Below are positions 25,043 to 34,136 of a DNA stretch of 64,000 nucleotides, one piece after another; within the stretch, counting starts at the first letter, position 1; each line of letters begins with the position of its first letter. The DNA is from Peptoniphilus mikwangii (GTDB lineage: Bacteria > Bacillota > Clostridia > Tissierellales > Peptoniphilaceae). A model generated the notes under the pieces. That model saw nothing but the letters and a program-made list of their open reading frames with translations, was not told where the DNA came from and made no database searches. Both the position numbers and the translations under genes were made by a program. Location of the stretch: assembly GCF_000468535.1 (NCBI RefSeq), contig NZ_AUQY01000002.1, forward strand, positions 1 to 64,000. The letters are read 5' to 3'.

Positions 25043-25069
25043 AGACCTGTGAAAACAGGTCTTCTTTAA
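25043..25069 (+). terminator. Terminator
   Basis: AGACCTGT-GAAA-ACAGGTCT gives an 8-bp stem with a GAAA tetraloop, followed by TCTTTAATT. It ends the 24013 gene. Confidence 0.8.
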
Positions 25070-25100
25070 TTAATAAGTCATATATGATTCTTAGCAAAGA

Positions 25101-25130
25101 AATAAAAGCATCTCATGAGATGCTTTTATT
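25101..25130. terminator. Bidirectional terminator, perfect 30-nt palindrome
   Basis: AATAAAAGCATCTCA is followed directly by its exact reverse complement, with A and T runs at the ends. It serves the minus-strand TraB-like gene that ends at 25143. Confidence 0.8.
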
Positions 25131-25142
25131 TTGAATTATTTT

Positions 25143-26474
25143 CTAATTTATATTTAGATTTTCTACTTTAAAGTTTTTGTCTTTAAGATATTTCACTACA
25201 CTATCATCCGGAGCAAAATGACCTGCACCGGCAACAACAAAGTATATTTTTTTATCTTTTGAATTTAGCATTTCAGAAATTTTGTCAGCCATCATAACAT
25301 CTCTATCTTTAAATAGAGTTATTGTAAAGTCATCCTGTTTGACAATCATTTTACTAAGAGATTCTCTATTGCCTTCAATCCATAAACTTTGCATTTTTGA
25401 AATAGGCTCTAAGAATTTTTCAGTTGATTTACTTTCCGGACTATCTAAAAATCCAATAATCATTTGTTTATATTTTTCGGGGCTGAAGTCAGATAATAAA
25501 TCTATTTGAAATTTTGTTGATTCCAGTTCTTTGATTGTTTTTCCCATAGTGTTAGCCTTAGATATAAAGTATGTGTCTATCCCAAAAGCTGAAGCATAAG
25601 GATTTTTAGACTGAATAGGAAGTGAAGTAATTAAACTGTTAAGAGACCAGATATTTAAGTTTGCATAATTATTTTCCGGAATTTTATAACCATCCATATA
25701 ATTTTTTAATTTACTGTAGTTTTCCTCTCCTAAGTCATCTTTTACAGTTTTTCCATCTGTTCTAATCATTTTTGATTGAATATATTTTATAGATTCCGCA
25801 TTACTTATGTTTGCTTCAACATAGAGTTCATTTGAAGAATTAAAGGCATCTATAACATTACGGTCTATCGGATACATAGAAGAGTTACCGACATGAATTG
25901 AGCCGAATAGATATACGGTGTTTCCGTTGTTTTCTATTTTGAAGAATATTCCCTTTGAACCAAGATTATTTTTATTTATTATGTTTTCAAGTGCTCTATT
26001 ATAAAATACTACTGCTTGCTCATAGTTTGCTTTTTTATCTAATTCTAAGTTCTTTCCGTCTCCAATTAGAATTTTATTTTCAGTAAGATATTTTATGACA
26101 TCGGTATTATTATTTATATCTTTGTCATAAAGTGACATTAGATTAAAAATATTGTATAATATGTTTTTTCTTGAAGAGTTTTTCTCTACATTTATTGTTT
26201 TAAATACAGGATTTTTTTCTAATTTATAGGTTGAAAGTTTCATCCTTGTATTTTTATCGAGTTCTTCAATTTCTTTTTGAGTTATTTCTTTAGTAAAATC
26301 TTTTCCGGATGTCATATAGTCCGGTGAATATATTCCTGCCTTTGCAGCATTATCTAATGCTAATGTTGCCCATGAGCTAAACTTTACAGGTTGATTTTCT
26401 TTGGCAAAACTATTTGTTATGTTAAAGAATAATATAAAAATCAGAAGTGTAATAAATTTTTGTGTTTTTTTCAT
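25143..26474 (-). CDS. TraB/GumN-family protein with SLH-like N-terminus
   Basis: A 443-aa exported protein. A signal peptide (to about residue 24) is followed by a region resembling surface-layer homology repeats (WATLALDNAAKAGIYSPDYM and YLTENKILIGDGKNLELDK), then a TraB/GumN domain from about residue 185. The paired motifs GSIHVG and VVAGAGHFAP carry the conserved GxxH elements, and LYVEANI and TYFISKA lie between them. TraB/GumN domains are thought to be metal-dependent hydrolases. The SLH-like part suggests attachment to the cell wall, by inference. Confidence 0.82.
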   Translation of the reverse strand: MKKTQKFITLLIFILFFNITNSFAKENQPVKFSSWATLALDNAAKAGIYSPDYMTSGKDFTKEITQKEIEELDKNTRMKLSTYKLEKNPVFKTINVEKNSSRKNILYNIFNLMSLYDKDINNNTDVIKYLTENKILIGDGKNLELDKKANYEQAVVFYNRALENIINKNNLGSKGIFFKIENNGNTVYLFGSIHVGNSSMYPIDRNVIDAFNSSNELYVEANISNAESIKYIQSKMIRTDGKTVKDDLGEENYSKLKNYMDGYKIPENNYANLNIWSLNSLITSLPIQSKNPYASAFGIDTYFISKANTMGKTIKELESTKFQIDLLSDFSPEKYKQMIIGFLDSPESKSTEKFLEPISKMQSLWIEGNRESLSKMIVKQDDFTITLFKDRDVMMADKISEMLNSKDKKIYFVVAGAGHFAPDDSVVKYLKDKNFKVENLNIN

Positions 26475-26693
26475 TTTTTATTCCTTTCATGAAATTTAAT
26501 CATACATAATTTGAAATCATCTAATTAGTGAAACAACATTATATAACTTTTAATATATAATTTCAATAATCTAATATTTAGTGTGATAATGTAAAAAATA
26601 TATTTTTTTTATTAAATGTATGCTATTATAGAGTTAATAGAAGTAAGTTTTGCACAAAAGTTTTATCTTTAATAAAGAAAAGAGGCGAGAGTT

Positions 26694-28196
26694 ATGAAAT
26701 GTAAGTTTAAAATATTAGCTATATTGTGTTTAGTGATAGCGTTAAATATTTCAGCATGCGGTAAAGCTTCTAATGATGTTCAAAATGAAGAAAAGAACAA
26801 AACGGAAAATGCTCAAACAAATGCAAAAGCTGAAGAAGAAAACTCTAAAGAGGAAAATGTCAAAGAAGAAGATAAAGTTGAGGAAAATATTAAAATTGAT
26901 AAAGATATTGCAGAGTTTACTTCTAAATATTTAGATTTTTATAATCAAGACGGAAATGCTTATGTAGAAATATCATTTGAAGAAAAAAATTTTGTACCGG
27001 AGAAAGTCTGGAAAAAGGTGGAATTTATTGAGACATATAATAAAGATGACGTACTTGAAAAAAAACCGAAATTTTATAAAATGCTCATAAGTTGCAATAA
27101 TAATGTTTTATTTGATGTAGTATCTGAACGATATAGTGGTGCTGAAAAATCTTTAGGTAAGTTCAAATTGAATAAAGGGGAAGCCTTTATAATGCCTATA
27201 TATGATAGAGAAAACAGCAGTTGTTTTATTAGAGCTAACAAATTTCCGGATTTATATGTTGATAATTTTGCAGATATGCCTACTTATTTCGGATATGAAA
27301 CTGAATTTACAAAGGAGATTTCATTTAATGCTTTTAAATGGAAGAAGATGCTGAAGCCTGACCTATTGGCAAACGGATATTCTTATGAATCTACATCTAA
27401 GAAACAAGGCAATGTTGATTTAGATGGAGATAAAAAATTGGAAACTATATATTTTGTTTCTGATGGATGGGCGGATTCTCTAAATGAAGATGGAGAAATG
27501 GAATATGCAAAATTTAAAGGCAGATTTGAAATAGATGAAAAAGATTTTGATTTAACAAAAATAATTAAAGATGAAGTATATGGCAAAGGAATGGATGAAA
27601 ATGATACTATTTATGATCTTGAAGTTATAGATATAGATCCTAATGACAATTATAAAGAGTTGGCATTAATTATTTCAAGAGAAACGGGAAATGATATCTT
27701 GATGTTCCATTATAAGAATGGAGAACTTAAATTTATAGGTGGAGCATATCAGGTTATTTATGACAGGGCTTCAATTTGTACCTCGGAAAAAGAGCCCGTC
27801 TTTGCCACAAGAGCTTATGAACATATGTTTTTCCCGTATGTTAGAGATATTAAGTATGAACTGAAAGATGAAAAGTTTGTTGAACTTGAGTTTGATACTA
27901 ATGAAATGTTTGATTTTGATTCAAGAATTACAGTATATCCTACAAAAGTGATAAATATATACAAGACTCCTACTGATACAAAGCCTATAGGAAGTGTAAA
28001 TAAAGATGATGTACTTTTATTACTTGAAACAGACGGAAAATTATGGATTAAAGTTAAGGTTTTTGAAAGTGGAGAAACAGGATATGTGAGACTTGAACAT
28101 GGAAATAAAAAATCTAAATTTGAGAATTCACTATATGATCAACCTGAGGTAGATGCAGAAACTATGTTTGAAGGAACTCCTGCGTATGGAAGATAA
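26694..28196 (+). CDS. Lipoprotein with C-terminal SH3-like domain
   Basis: A 500-aa exported protein with lipobox ISAC (Cys22) and a long Glu/Lys/Asn linker (residues 25-70). A central part of unknown fold contains DLDGDKKLETIYFVSDGW (a D-x-D-x-D calcium-loop-like segment). The C-terminal 70 residues, INIYKTPTDTKPIGSVN through GETGYVRLEHG, look like a bacterial SH3 domain that may bind peptidoglycan. The ATG follows AGAGGCGAG. No enzymatic motif is seen. Confidence 0.75.
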   Translation: MKCKFKILAILCLVIALNISACGKASNDVQNEEKNKTENAQTNAKAEEENSKEENVKEEDKVEENIKIDKDIAEFTSKYLDFYNQDGNAYVEISFEEKNFVPEKVWKKVEFIETYNKDDVLEKKPKFYKMLISCNNNVLFDVVSERYSGAEKSLGKFKLNKGEAFIMPIYDRENSSCFIRANKFPDLYVDNFADMPTYFGYETEFTKEISFNAFKWKKMLKPDLLANGYSYESTSKKQGNVDLDGDKKLETIYFVSDGWADSLNEDGEMEYAKFKGRFEIDEKDFDLTKIIKDEVYGKGMDENDTIYDLEVIDIDPNDNYKELALIISRETGNDILMFHYKNGELKFIGGAYQVIYDRASICTSEKEPVFATRAYEHMFFPYVRDIKYELKDEKFVELEFDTNEMFDFDSRITVYPTKVINIYKTPTDTKPIGSVNKDDVLLLLETDGKLWIKVKVFESGETGYVRLEHGNKKSKFENSLYDQPEVDAETMFEGTPAYGR

Positions 28197-28204
28197 TATT
28201 CTAT

Positions 28205-28236
28205 AGTCCTCTTATTAACAGTAAGAGGACTTTATA
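28205..28236 (+). terminator. Terminator
   Basis: AGTCCTCTTA pairs with TAAGAGGACT around TTAACAG, followed by TTATATTTTT. It ends the lipoprotein gene. Confidence 0.78.
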
Positions 28237-28258
28237 TTTTTATAAAATAGAGGTAAAT

Positions 28259-29341
28259 ATGTTAGATAAAAGTGGATGGACAGAAAAAAATTACAATCAT
28301 CTGAAAAAGCTCATAGAAGAGAATAAGAGTTGTAATTTTACAAATAAATATAATAGAAATTATGCAGTATCAGATTGGGATAATACTTCTGCAATGTTTG
28401 ATGTTGAAGAAGCCGTATTTTTGTATCAGCTATTTAATTTAAAATTTAGTATGACAAGAGATGAATTTGAATATGTTTTAAGAAAAGACATAGAAATAGA
28501 AATAAATTCTTTTATAGACAATTTAATTATAAAAACAGTTGAATATTATGATGATTTAATTGAAATGAAATCTAAAATTGAGTTGAGTGAAATAAAATCA
28601 ACTGTTAGTTATAAAAATTTTGTGAATATGATGGCTTATTTATTTAAAGAATTTGCACAGACATTAGAATATGGAACTGCATGTTATAAAATACTTTATC
28701 TATTTTTTAATATGTCGGAAGAAGATGTAAGAGATATTACAAGAAAAGCACTTGAGTTTTGGAGTGAAAAAGCCCTACAAATTATGAATTTTGAAATCGA
28801 GCTGGCTAGAGAAAGAAAATTATTGTCATATAAAGTCGGTATTCGCGCTATAAAACAGCAAGTTGATTTATATAGAGAACTTAGAGAGAATAATATAGAT
28901 GTATATATTTGCAGTGCATCTTCACAAATAGTAGTAGAGGAGTTTGCAATTTCAAAAAAATTCGGATATGGATTTAAAATTGGAGAAATAGCAGGACTTG
29001 AATTAGAAAAAGATAAAAATGGAAAGTTTTTGCCTATTACAAAAGAAAATTCATTGAGAACATATATGAAAGGCAAAGCTGAATATTTAGATATATTAAA
29101 ATCTAAATATAATAAGGCGCCGATATTATTTATGGGAGATAGCAATGGAGATTATGATGCTTTGAGCTATGGAGGATTAAAAGTCGGACTAATAATAAAT
29201 ATTAAAAAAAATGGCAAGATAAATGAACTAAAAAAGCTTGCATATGATAATTGTGAAGACGGAACTATATATTTATTACAGGGAAGAGATGAAACAACCG
29301 GAGAATTTATAAGCAGTCAAGACAGCATATCATTAAATTAA
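28259..29341 (+). CDS. HAD-family phosphatase
   Basis: A 360-aa cytoplasmic hydrolase. Motif I is SDWDNTSA (nucleophile Asp39, Asp41), motif II is the Ser in VYICSAS, and motif IV is LFMGDSNGDYDAL. A large helical cap (about residues 45-205) separates motif I from motif II. The phosphoserine phosphatase-like layout suggests a small phosphorylated metabolite as substrate, not identified. The ATG at 28259 follows AGAGG. Confidence 0.85.
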   Translation: MLDKSGWTEKNYNHLKKLIEENKSCNFTNKYNRNYAVSDWDNTSAMFDVEEAVFLYQLFNLKFSMTRDEFEYVLRKDIEIEINSFIDNLIIKTVEYYDDLIEMKSKIELSEIKSTVSYKNFVNMMAYLFKEFAQTLEYGTACYKILYLFFNMSEEDVRDITRKALEFWSEKALQIMNFEIELARERKLLSYKVGIRAIKQQVDLYRELRENNIDVYICSASSQIVVEEFAISKKFGYGFKIGEIAGLELEKDKNGKFLPITKENSLRTYMKGKAEYLDILKSKYNKAPILFMGDSNGDYDALSYGGLKVGLIINIKKNGKINELKKLAYDNCEDGTIYLLQGRDETTGEFISSQDSISLN

Positions 29342-29388
29342 AAATAAAAGATACTGAAAATCTTTTGGATTTCAGTATCTTTTATTTT
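29341..29388. terminator. Bidirectional terminator between convergent genes
   Basis: AAAATAAAAGATACTGAAA pairs with TTTCAGTATCTTTTATTTT around a short loop, with A and T tracts suiting termination in both directions. Confidence 0.82.
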
Positions 29389-29407
29389 ATAAATTTCAAT
29401 GAACTAT

Positions 29408-30589
29408 TTATTTGCTTGCAAAATTGTCAAAGTATCCTTGAATATATACTACAGGAGTTCCCTTATCTCCGGAGCCTGAAGTTAAATCGGCAAGTGAACC
29501 TAAAAGGTCCGTAATTCTTCTTGGAGTTGTGCCGAGAGTTTCATTTTTGCCTGTCAAATCTGCATCTTTATTGTTTATTTTCTCTTTTAATATATTTTCA
29601 GCATCTTTTTCAGAAAGACTTGATAATTCGGTATCTGCTATATATTTAATTTTGAGCTCATTAGGAGTGCCTGAAAGACCTTTTGTATGAGCGGGTGATA
29701 CAACCGGGTCGGCAAGTTCCCAAATTTTTCCGACAGGGTCTTTAAATGCACCGTCTCCATAAACCATAACTTCTACTTGTCTGTTGGAATATTTACATAA
29801 CTTTTCTTGAAGTTCATCTACAAATGTTTGACAATCTCTTGGGAATAGTTTTACTCTTTCATCATTTGAAAGGTTACTTCCAAGTAAACCGAAGTCTTCA
29901 TTATATCCGGAACCGTCTATCGGACCTGAAAGGATATCATCAAGTCCATATACTATGCTTGCGCCGGCATCTTTTAGTTCTTGTTTTACAAAATCTCTTG
30001 TATGAATTGAGCATACAAGTACATCTTTTGTGTATTTTAATATGGCTTTAGGATCATTTGAAAAATGAATTTCACTATTAGGTGCAATTTCTTTATATAG
30101 TTTTACATAGTCAATACCTGTAAATTTATGTTTAACTTCTTCGCCGAATATTTTTCTATATTCATTTTCCTCAAGTATATCTGTATAAGGGTTTATATTT
30201 TTTTCATATAAAAGTTTTTCGTCCATTAAATGGTTTCCAACTTCATCAGATGGATATGAGAACAGTATATGAAGTTTTCTTCCGCTTTTTGCAATTCCTC
30301 TTAAAAGAACTGAAAATCTGTTTCTACTTAGTATAGGGAACACTACCCCTATTTCATTTGGGAATTTTTCTGATATGTCTTTTGCGATTTGATCAGTTGT
30401 AGCATAATTTCCTTGGCTTCTTGCAACTAATGATTCTGTAACTGCAACAACATCTTTATCTTTTATTTCTATATTTTCTGATTTTACAGCATTAATTACT
30501 GATTCATATACTATTTCAATTAAATCGTCTCCGTTTTTTACTATGGGTGTTCTGATTCCTCTTACTACTGTGCCAACATATCTTTCCAT
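29408..30589 (-). CDS. CofE-like ligase (coenzyme F420-0:L-glutamate ligase family)
   Basis: A 393-aa protein. The N-terminal part, VRGIRTPIVKNGDDL and DVVAVTESLVARSQGNY, is the CofE/FbiB fold that in F420-producing microbes adds glutamate to F420-0. ILSRNRFSVLLRGIA and EVMVYGDGAFKDPVGKIWE are also conserved in the Firmicute branch. No other F420 gene is present here and low-GC fermenters do not generally make F420, so the true substrate is probably different. The ATG overlaps the stop of the upstream folate gene by one base, so they form an operon. Confidence 0.82.
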   Translation of the reverse strand: MERYVGTVVRGIRTPIVKNGDDLIEIVYESVINAVKSENIEIKDKDVVAVTESLVARSQGNYATTDQIAKDISEKFPNEIGVVFPILSRNRFSVLLRGIAKSGRKLHILFSYPSDEVGNHLMDEKLLYEKNINPYTDILEENEYRKIFGEEVKHKFTGIDYVKLYKEIAPNSEIHFSNDPKAILKYTKDVLVCSIHTRDFVKQELKDAGASIVYGLDDILSGPIDGSGYNEDFGLLGSNLSNDERVKLFPRDCQTFVDELQEKLCKYSNRQVEVMVYGDGAFKDPVGKIWELADPVVSPAHTKGLSGTPNELKIKYIADTELSSLSEKDAENILKEKINNKDADLTGKNETLGTTPRRITDLLGSLADLTSGSGDKGTPVVYIQGYFDNFASK

Positions 30590-31164
30590 TAAAATCCTCC
30601 TAATTTATATATCTGATTTTCAGATAAAAAATAATCTAATGCTTTATCAAAGTCATCGTGAATAACTTCATCTACAAATTGCATTGAGTATCCTATTCCA
30701 AGTTTGATAGGTTTTGTTTCTATTGTAGCAAAAAATTTGTCGTAAAAACCTCCGCCGTATCCGATTCGGTATCCATTTTTGTCAAAGGCAAGTCCCGGTA
30801 CTATAACCAAGTCTATAATTTTTGGGTCTACAAAGTTCAAATCCTTTTCCGTAGGTTCAAGTATTCCCATATAATTTTCTTTAAGGGAATCAAAATCTCT
30901 AAGACATGAAACATTCATAGTCATTGTATTTCTGTCGATTACCGGAATATAAACATTTTTTTCGTCTTTTAATGCTTTTTTTATAATTTTATGTGTGTTA
31001 ACTTCTTTTTTATAGCTTACAAATATAAATATGTGATTGCTTTTTTTATATATATCACTGTTTATGAAATTTTCATATATTTTTTCTGATGAATTCTCAA
31101 TATAGTCTTCTGAAAGTTCATTTCTTTTTTTGGACATTAATTTTCTAAACTCAATTTTATTCAT
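30589..31164 (-). CDS. 5-formyltetrahydrofolate cyclo-ligase
   Basis: A 191-aa enzyme that converts 5-formyl-THF to 5,10-methenyl-THF using ATP. The N-terminal Lys/Arg segment KIEFRKLMSKKRNEL and the diagnostic LAFDKNGYRIGYGGGFYDKF block (G-Y-G-G-G-F/Y-Y-D) are intact. Length is typical (about 185-200). It is first in a two-gene minus-strand operon with the CofE-like ligase. Confidence 0.92.
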   Translation of the reverse strand: MNKIEFRKLMSKKRNELSEDYIENSSEKIYENFINSDIYKKSNHIFIFVSYKKEVNTHKIIKKALKDEKNVYIPVIDRNTMTMNVSCLRDFDSLKENYMGILEPTEKDLNFVDPKIIDLVIVPGLAFDKNGYRIGYGGGFYDKFFATIETKPIKLGIGYSMQFVDEVIHDDFDKALDYFLSENQIYKLGGF

Positions 31165-31273
31165 AGTTCACCTCTAACTAGATATATTATACACTAATTT
31201 TACAAAAATTTTTGAATTTTATTGATGATTGTGTGAAATTTTTATGTTAATTGTGTTGCATAGTCAATATGGC

Positions 31274-31303
31274 TTGTAATTTGTAATTATTTTGTAATAT
31301 AAT
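31274..31303 (+). promoter_or_regulatory. Promoter of the ftsEX operon
   Basis: TTGTAA (31274-31279) and TATAAT (31298-31303) are 18 nt apart and 38 nt upstream of the ftsE ATG. Confidence 0.55.
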
Positions 31304-31340
31304 AATGAATAGTGATTTAAAGAAATAGAAAGGATAAGCT

Positions 31341-32018
31341 ATGATAGTATTTGAAAATGTTTATAAAGAATATTCAAATGGAGTGATGGCTCTTTCAAAT
31401 ATTAATATGAATATACCTGATGGAGATTTTTTATTTTTAGTAGGCTCAAGCGGTGCAGGAAAATCTTCAATGATAAAACTCTTAATAAGAGAAGAAGAAG
31501 TTACAAGAGGTAAAATATTAATTGATGATACGGATATTACAAAACTTAGGAAAAAAAAGATACCTAAACTTAGAAGAGATATATCTGTCGTATTTCAAGA
31601 TTTCAGATTGTTGGATAAAAAAACAATATTTGAAAATGTAGCATATGCACTTGAAATACAAGGAGCAAGTAAATCTGAAATAAAGAAAAGTGTAGCACAA
31701 GCATTGGACCTTGTAAGTCTTACAGGTAAAGAAAATTGTTATCCAAAAGAATTATCAGGTGGAGAATCTCAAAGAGTATCTATTGCAAGAGCAATAGTAA
31801 ATAAAGCGCCTATACTTGTGTGTGACGAGCCTACAGGAAATCTTGATCAAGAAACTGCTTGGGAAATTATGAATGCCTTAACAAAGATAAATGAACAGGG
31901 AACTACCATAATTATGGCGACTCATGCTGTTGATATAGTAGATAAAATGCAACGACATGTTATAACTCTTTCTGATGGACATATTGTAAAAGACATTGAA
32001 AGAGGAGGCTATCTATGA
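31341..32018 (+). CDS. ftsE: Cell-division ABC ATPase FtsE
   Basis: A 225-aa ATPase that works with FtsX to activate peptidoglycan hydrolases at the division site. Walker A is GSSGAGKSS, the Q-loop is VVFQDFRLL (the D-F-R-L-L form specific to FtsE), the signature is LSGGESQRVSIARA, and Walker B is LVCDEPTGNLD. The stop overlaps the ftsX ATG by 4 nt. Confidence 0.96.
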   Translation: MIVFENVYKEYSNGVMALSNINMNIPDGDFLFLVGSSGAGKSSMIKLLIREEEVTRGKILIDDTDITKLRKKKIPKLRRDISVVFQDFRLLDKKTIFENVAYALEIQGASKSEIKKSVAQALDLVSLTGKENCYPKELSGGESQRVSIARAIVNKAPILVCDEPTGNLDQETAWEIMNALTKINEQGTTIIMATHAVDIVDKMQRHVITLSDGHIVKDIERGGYL

Positions 32019-32914
32019 GAGCGATTAGAAGATTTCTAAATATTTTAAAAGAGAGCATTAAAGGAATATCGAGAAATTTTGCAATGTCTATTGCTTCTAT
32101 AGTTTCAATAGCGGCAATGCTGACTTTATTCGGGTTTATATTTATCTTGATACTCAATATAAACAGTTCGGTATACCACTTGGGGCATAAGCTTGATAAG
32201 GTTATTGTGTATTTAAAAGAAGATATAGAGCCGTCTACTGTTAATAAACTTATTGATCAAATAGGAAATGATGATAGAGTAATGCAAGTTCAATATACTT
32301 CAAAAGAACAGGCTCTTGAAGATTTTAAGGAAAGGTTTGGAGATAAAAAGTATATTTTAGATTCCATTCCTGAAAATACATTACCTGCATCGCTTGTTAT
32401 AAGCTTAAAAGATTTGTCTTATTCAAAGGATGTTGTCAATACAATAAAAACAAATAAATTTATTGAAAGAGTAGATTATCATTATGATTTAATTGAAAAG
32501 ATGATGACCTTTGAAAAAGGAGTAAAATATATAGGCTCTGCAGTAGTTATTGCACTTATATTTGTTGCTGTTCTAATTATACACAATACGATTAAGATAG
32601 CAGTTGCGAACAGAAAACGTGAGATATATATTATGAAGTATGTTGGAGCTACAAATTTTTATATTAGAGGTCCTTTTTTAATAGAGGGAATAATATTTGG
32701 AATTATCGGTGCATTAATAGCACTTTTAATAGTGTATTTTGCATATGAATATAGCTATATAAGAGTAAATCAATATATTGAAAATTTATTTGGAACAAGT
32801 ATTGCAACTCCTCAAAGTATTAGTAAAAATATTTCCATAATATTTTTGTGTATAGGAGTAGGTATAGGATATTTGGGTTCTTTAATGTCTACAAAGAGAT
32901 TTTTAGATGTTTAG
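32015..32914 (+). CDS. ftsX: Cell-division permease FtsX
   Basis: A 299-aa membrane protein with four helices: one at residues 20-45, an external domain (50-170) and three near the C-terminus (about 175-295). The sequence VYLKEDIEPSTVNKL and YTSKEQALEDFKERFG in the external part, and RKREIYIMKYVGATNFYIRGPF after the second helix, are FtsX signatures. It passes conformational change from FtsE to the hydrolase encoded next, 16 nt downstream. Confidence 0.96.
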   Translation: MRAIRRFLNILKESIKGISRNFAMSIASIVSIAAMLTLFGFIFILILNINSSVYHLGHKLDKVIVYLKEDIEPSTVNKLIDQIGNDDRVMQVQYTSKEQALEDFKERFGDKKYILDSIPENTLPASLVISLKDLSYSKDVVNTIKTNKFIERVDYHYDLIEKMMTFEKGVKYIGSAVVIALIFVAVLIIHNTIKIAVANRKREIYIMKYVGATNFYIRGPFLIEGIIFGIIGALIALLIVYFAYEYSYIRVNQYIENLFGTSIATPQSISKNISIIFLCIGVGIGYLGSLMSTKRFLDV

Positions 32915-32929
32915 AATTGGAGTGAAGTA

Positions 32930-34123
32930 ATGAAAAAGAAGAAAAGTTTTATTCTATTTTTAGTAATAGCGTTAGTTTTTTCACAACCTGTGTTTGCATC
33001 AAGTAGTACTCAGCTTCAAAAACAAAAGCAAAAGGTTGAGAAGAAAAAAGAAGATGCTACAAAGAAAATGGAAAAAACAAAAGATAAATTAAAGAATAAG
33101 CAAGAAGATGTAGATACGGTACAAGCTCAAATCTCAGCATTAGACAGAAAAATTGACGGGCTTACATCGAATATAAATCAGCTTGAAAATAAAATTAATT
33201 CCTTAAATTCTGAAATTATAAAAAATCAAGAGCTTTTAGATAAAACTATAAAAGATTTAGAAGAAAAGCAAAAGCTCTTCGGACAAAGAGTAAGAGCTAT
33301 GTATATGAACGGAAATGTGAATTACATTGAGGTAATATTAAATTCACGAAGTATGGAGGATTTAATAAGAAACAATGAAATTATAACTTCAATAGCAAAT
33401 TATGATAAAAAACTTGTAGATTATATTTCAGAACAAGCTGAATTGATTAAAAAAACAAGAGCTAAACTTGAAAGTGATAGGAATGAAGTTACTCTTTCAA
33501 AAGCAAAGCTTGAACAAGAAAAGGTTGGATTTGTTGCTGCCAACAATGAAAAACAATCTTATATGAATGTCTTACAGAAAGATTTAGAGGCATATAGAAA
33601 AGAATATGAAAAAGCCCAAGAAAATTGGAGTAAGCTTGACGGCGAAATAGTAAGACTTCAGAAAGAAATTGCAGCTGCAAAAAAACGCGAGGAAGATATT
33701 GCCAAGACAGGGAATATAAATATAAAAATAAGACCGGGAGCAAAAGTCGGTTGGCCTGTTCCGGGTCACAATTCAATTTCGTCACCATACGGAATGAGAT
33801 TTCACCCGATACTTAAGATATCCAGATTTCACTCCGGAGTAGATATTCCGGCACCTAACGGTACACCGGTAGTTGCTGCAAGAGCGGGTACTGTAATAAT
33901 GGCAAGAGCTATGAGCGGTTATGGAAATGTTGTAATGGTGGACCATGGAGATATTGTTACTGTATATGCACATAACAGTTCAATAAAAGTTAAAGTTGGA
34001 CAAAGTGTAAGTCAAGGAGATATTGTGGCACTTGTGGGTTCAACAGGACTTTCAACAGGACCACATTTACATTTTGAAGTTAGAATAAATGGACAGACAG
34101 TAGATCCTATGGGTTATTTATAA
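32930..34123 (+). CDS. M23 peptidoglycan hydrolase with coiled coil (EnvC/PcsB-like)
   Basis: A 397-aa secreted protein. A signal peptide (to about residue 24) is followed by a long coiled coil (about 25-255) and a C-terminal LytM/M23 domain. Zinc ligands are seen in RFHSGVDI and HLHFE, so the peptidase is catalytically complete, unlike EnvC itself. The coiled coil is the part that FtsEX-controlled hydrolases use to dock on FtsX. Gene order ftsE-ftsX-hydrolase supports this partnership. Confidence 0.93.
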   Translation: MKKKKSFILFLVIALVFSQPVFASSSTQLQKQKQKVEKKKEDATKKMEKTKDKLKNKQEDVDTVQAQISALDRKIDGLTSNINQLENKINSLNSEIIKNQELLDKTIKDLEEKQKLFGQRVRAMYMNGNVNYIEVILNSRSMEDLIRNNEIITSIANYDKKLVDYISEQAELIKKTRAKLESDRNEVTLSKAKLEQEKVGFVAANNEKQSYMNVLQKDLEAYRKEYEKAQENWSKLDGEIVRLQKEIAAAKKREEDIAKTGNINIKIRPGAKVGWPVPGHNSISSPYGMRFHPILKISRFHSGVDIPAPNGTPVVAARAGTVIMARAMSGYGNVVMVDHGDIVTVYAHNSSIKVKVGQSVSQGDIVALVGSTGLSTGPHLHFEVRINGQTVDPMGYL

Positions 34124-34136
34124 AGGAAGAAAATTT

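Noticed and set aside
28696-29145. Antisense open frame of 149 codons across the HAD gene
   Set aside because: Codon-bias shadow of a well-supported gene; no ribosome site and no protein-like motifs.
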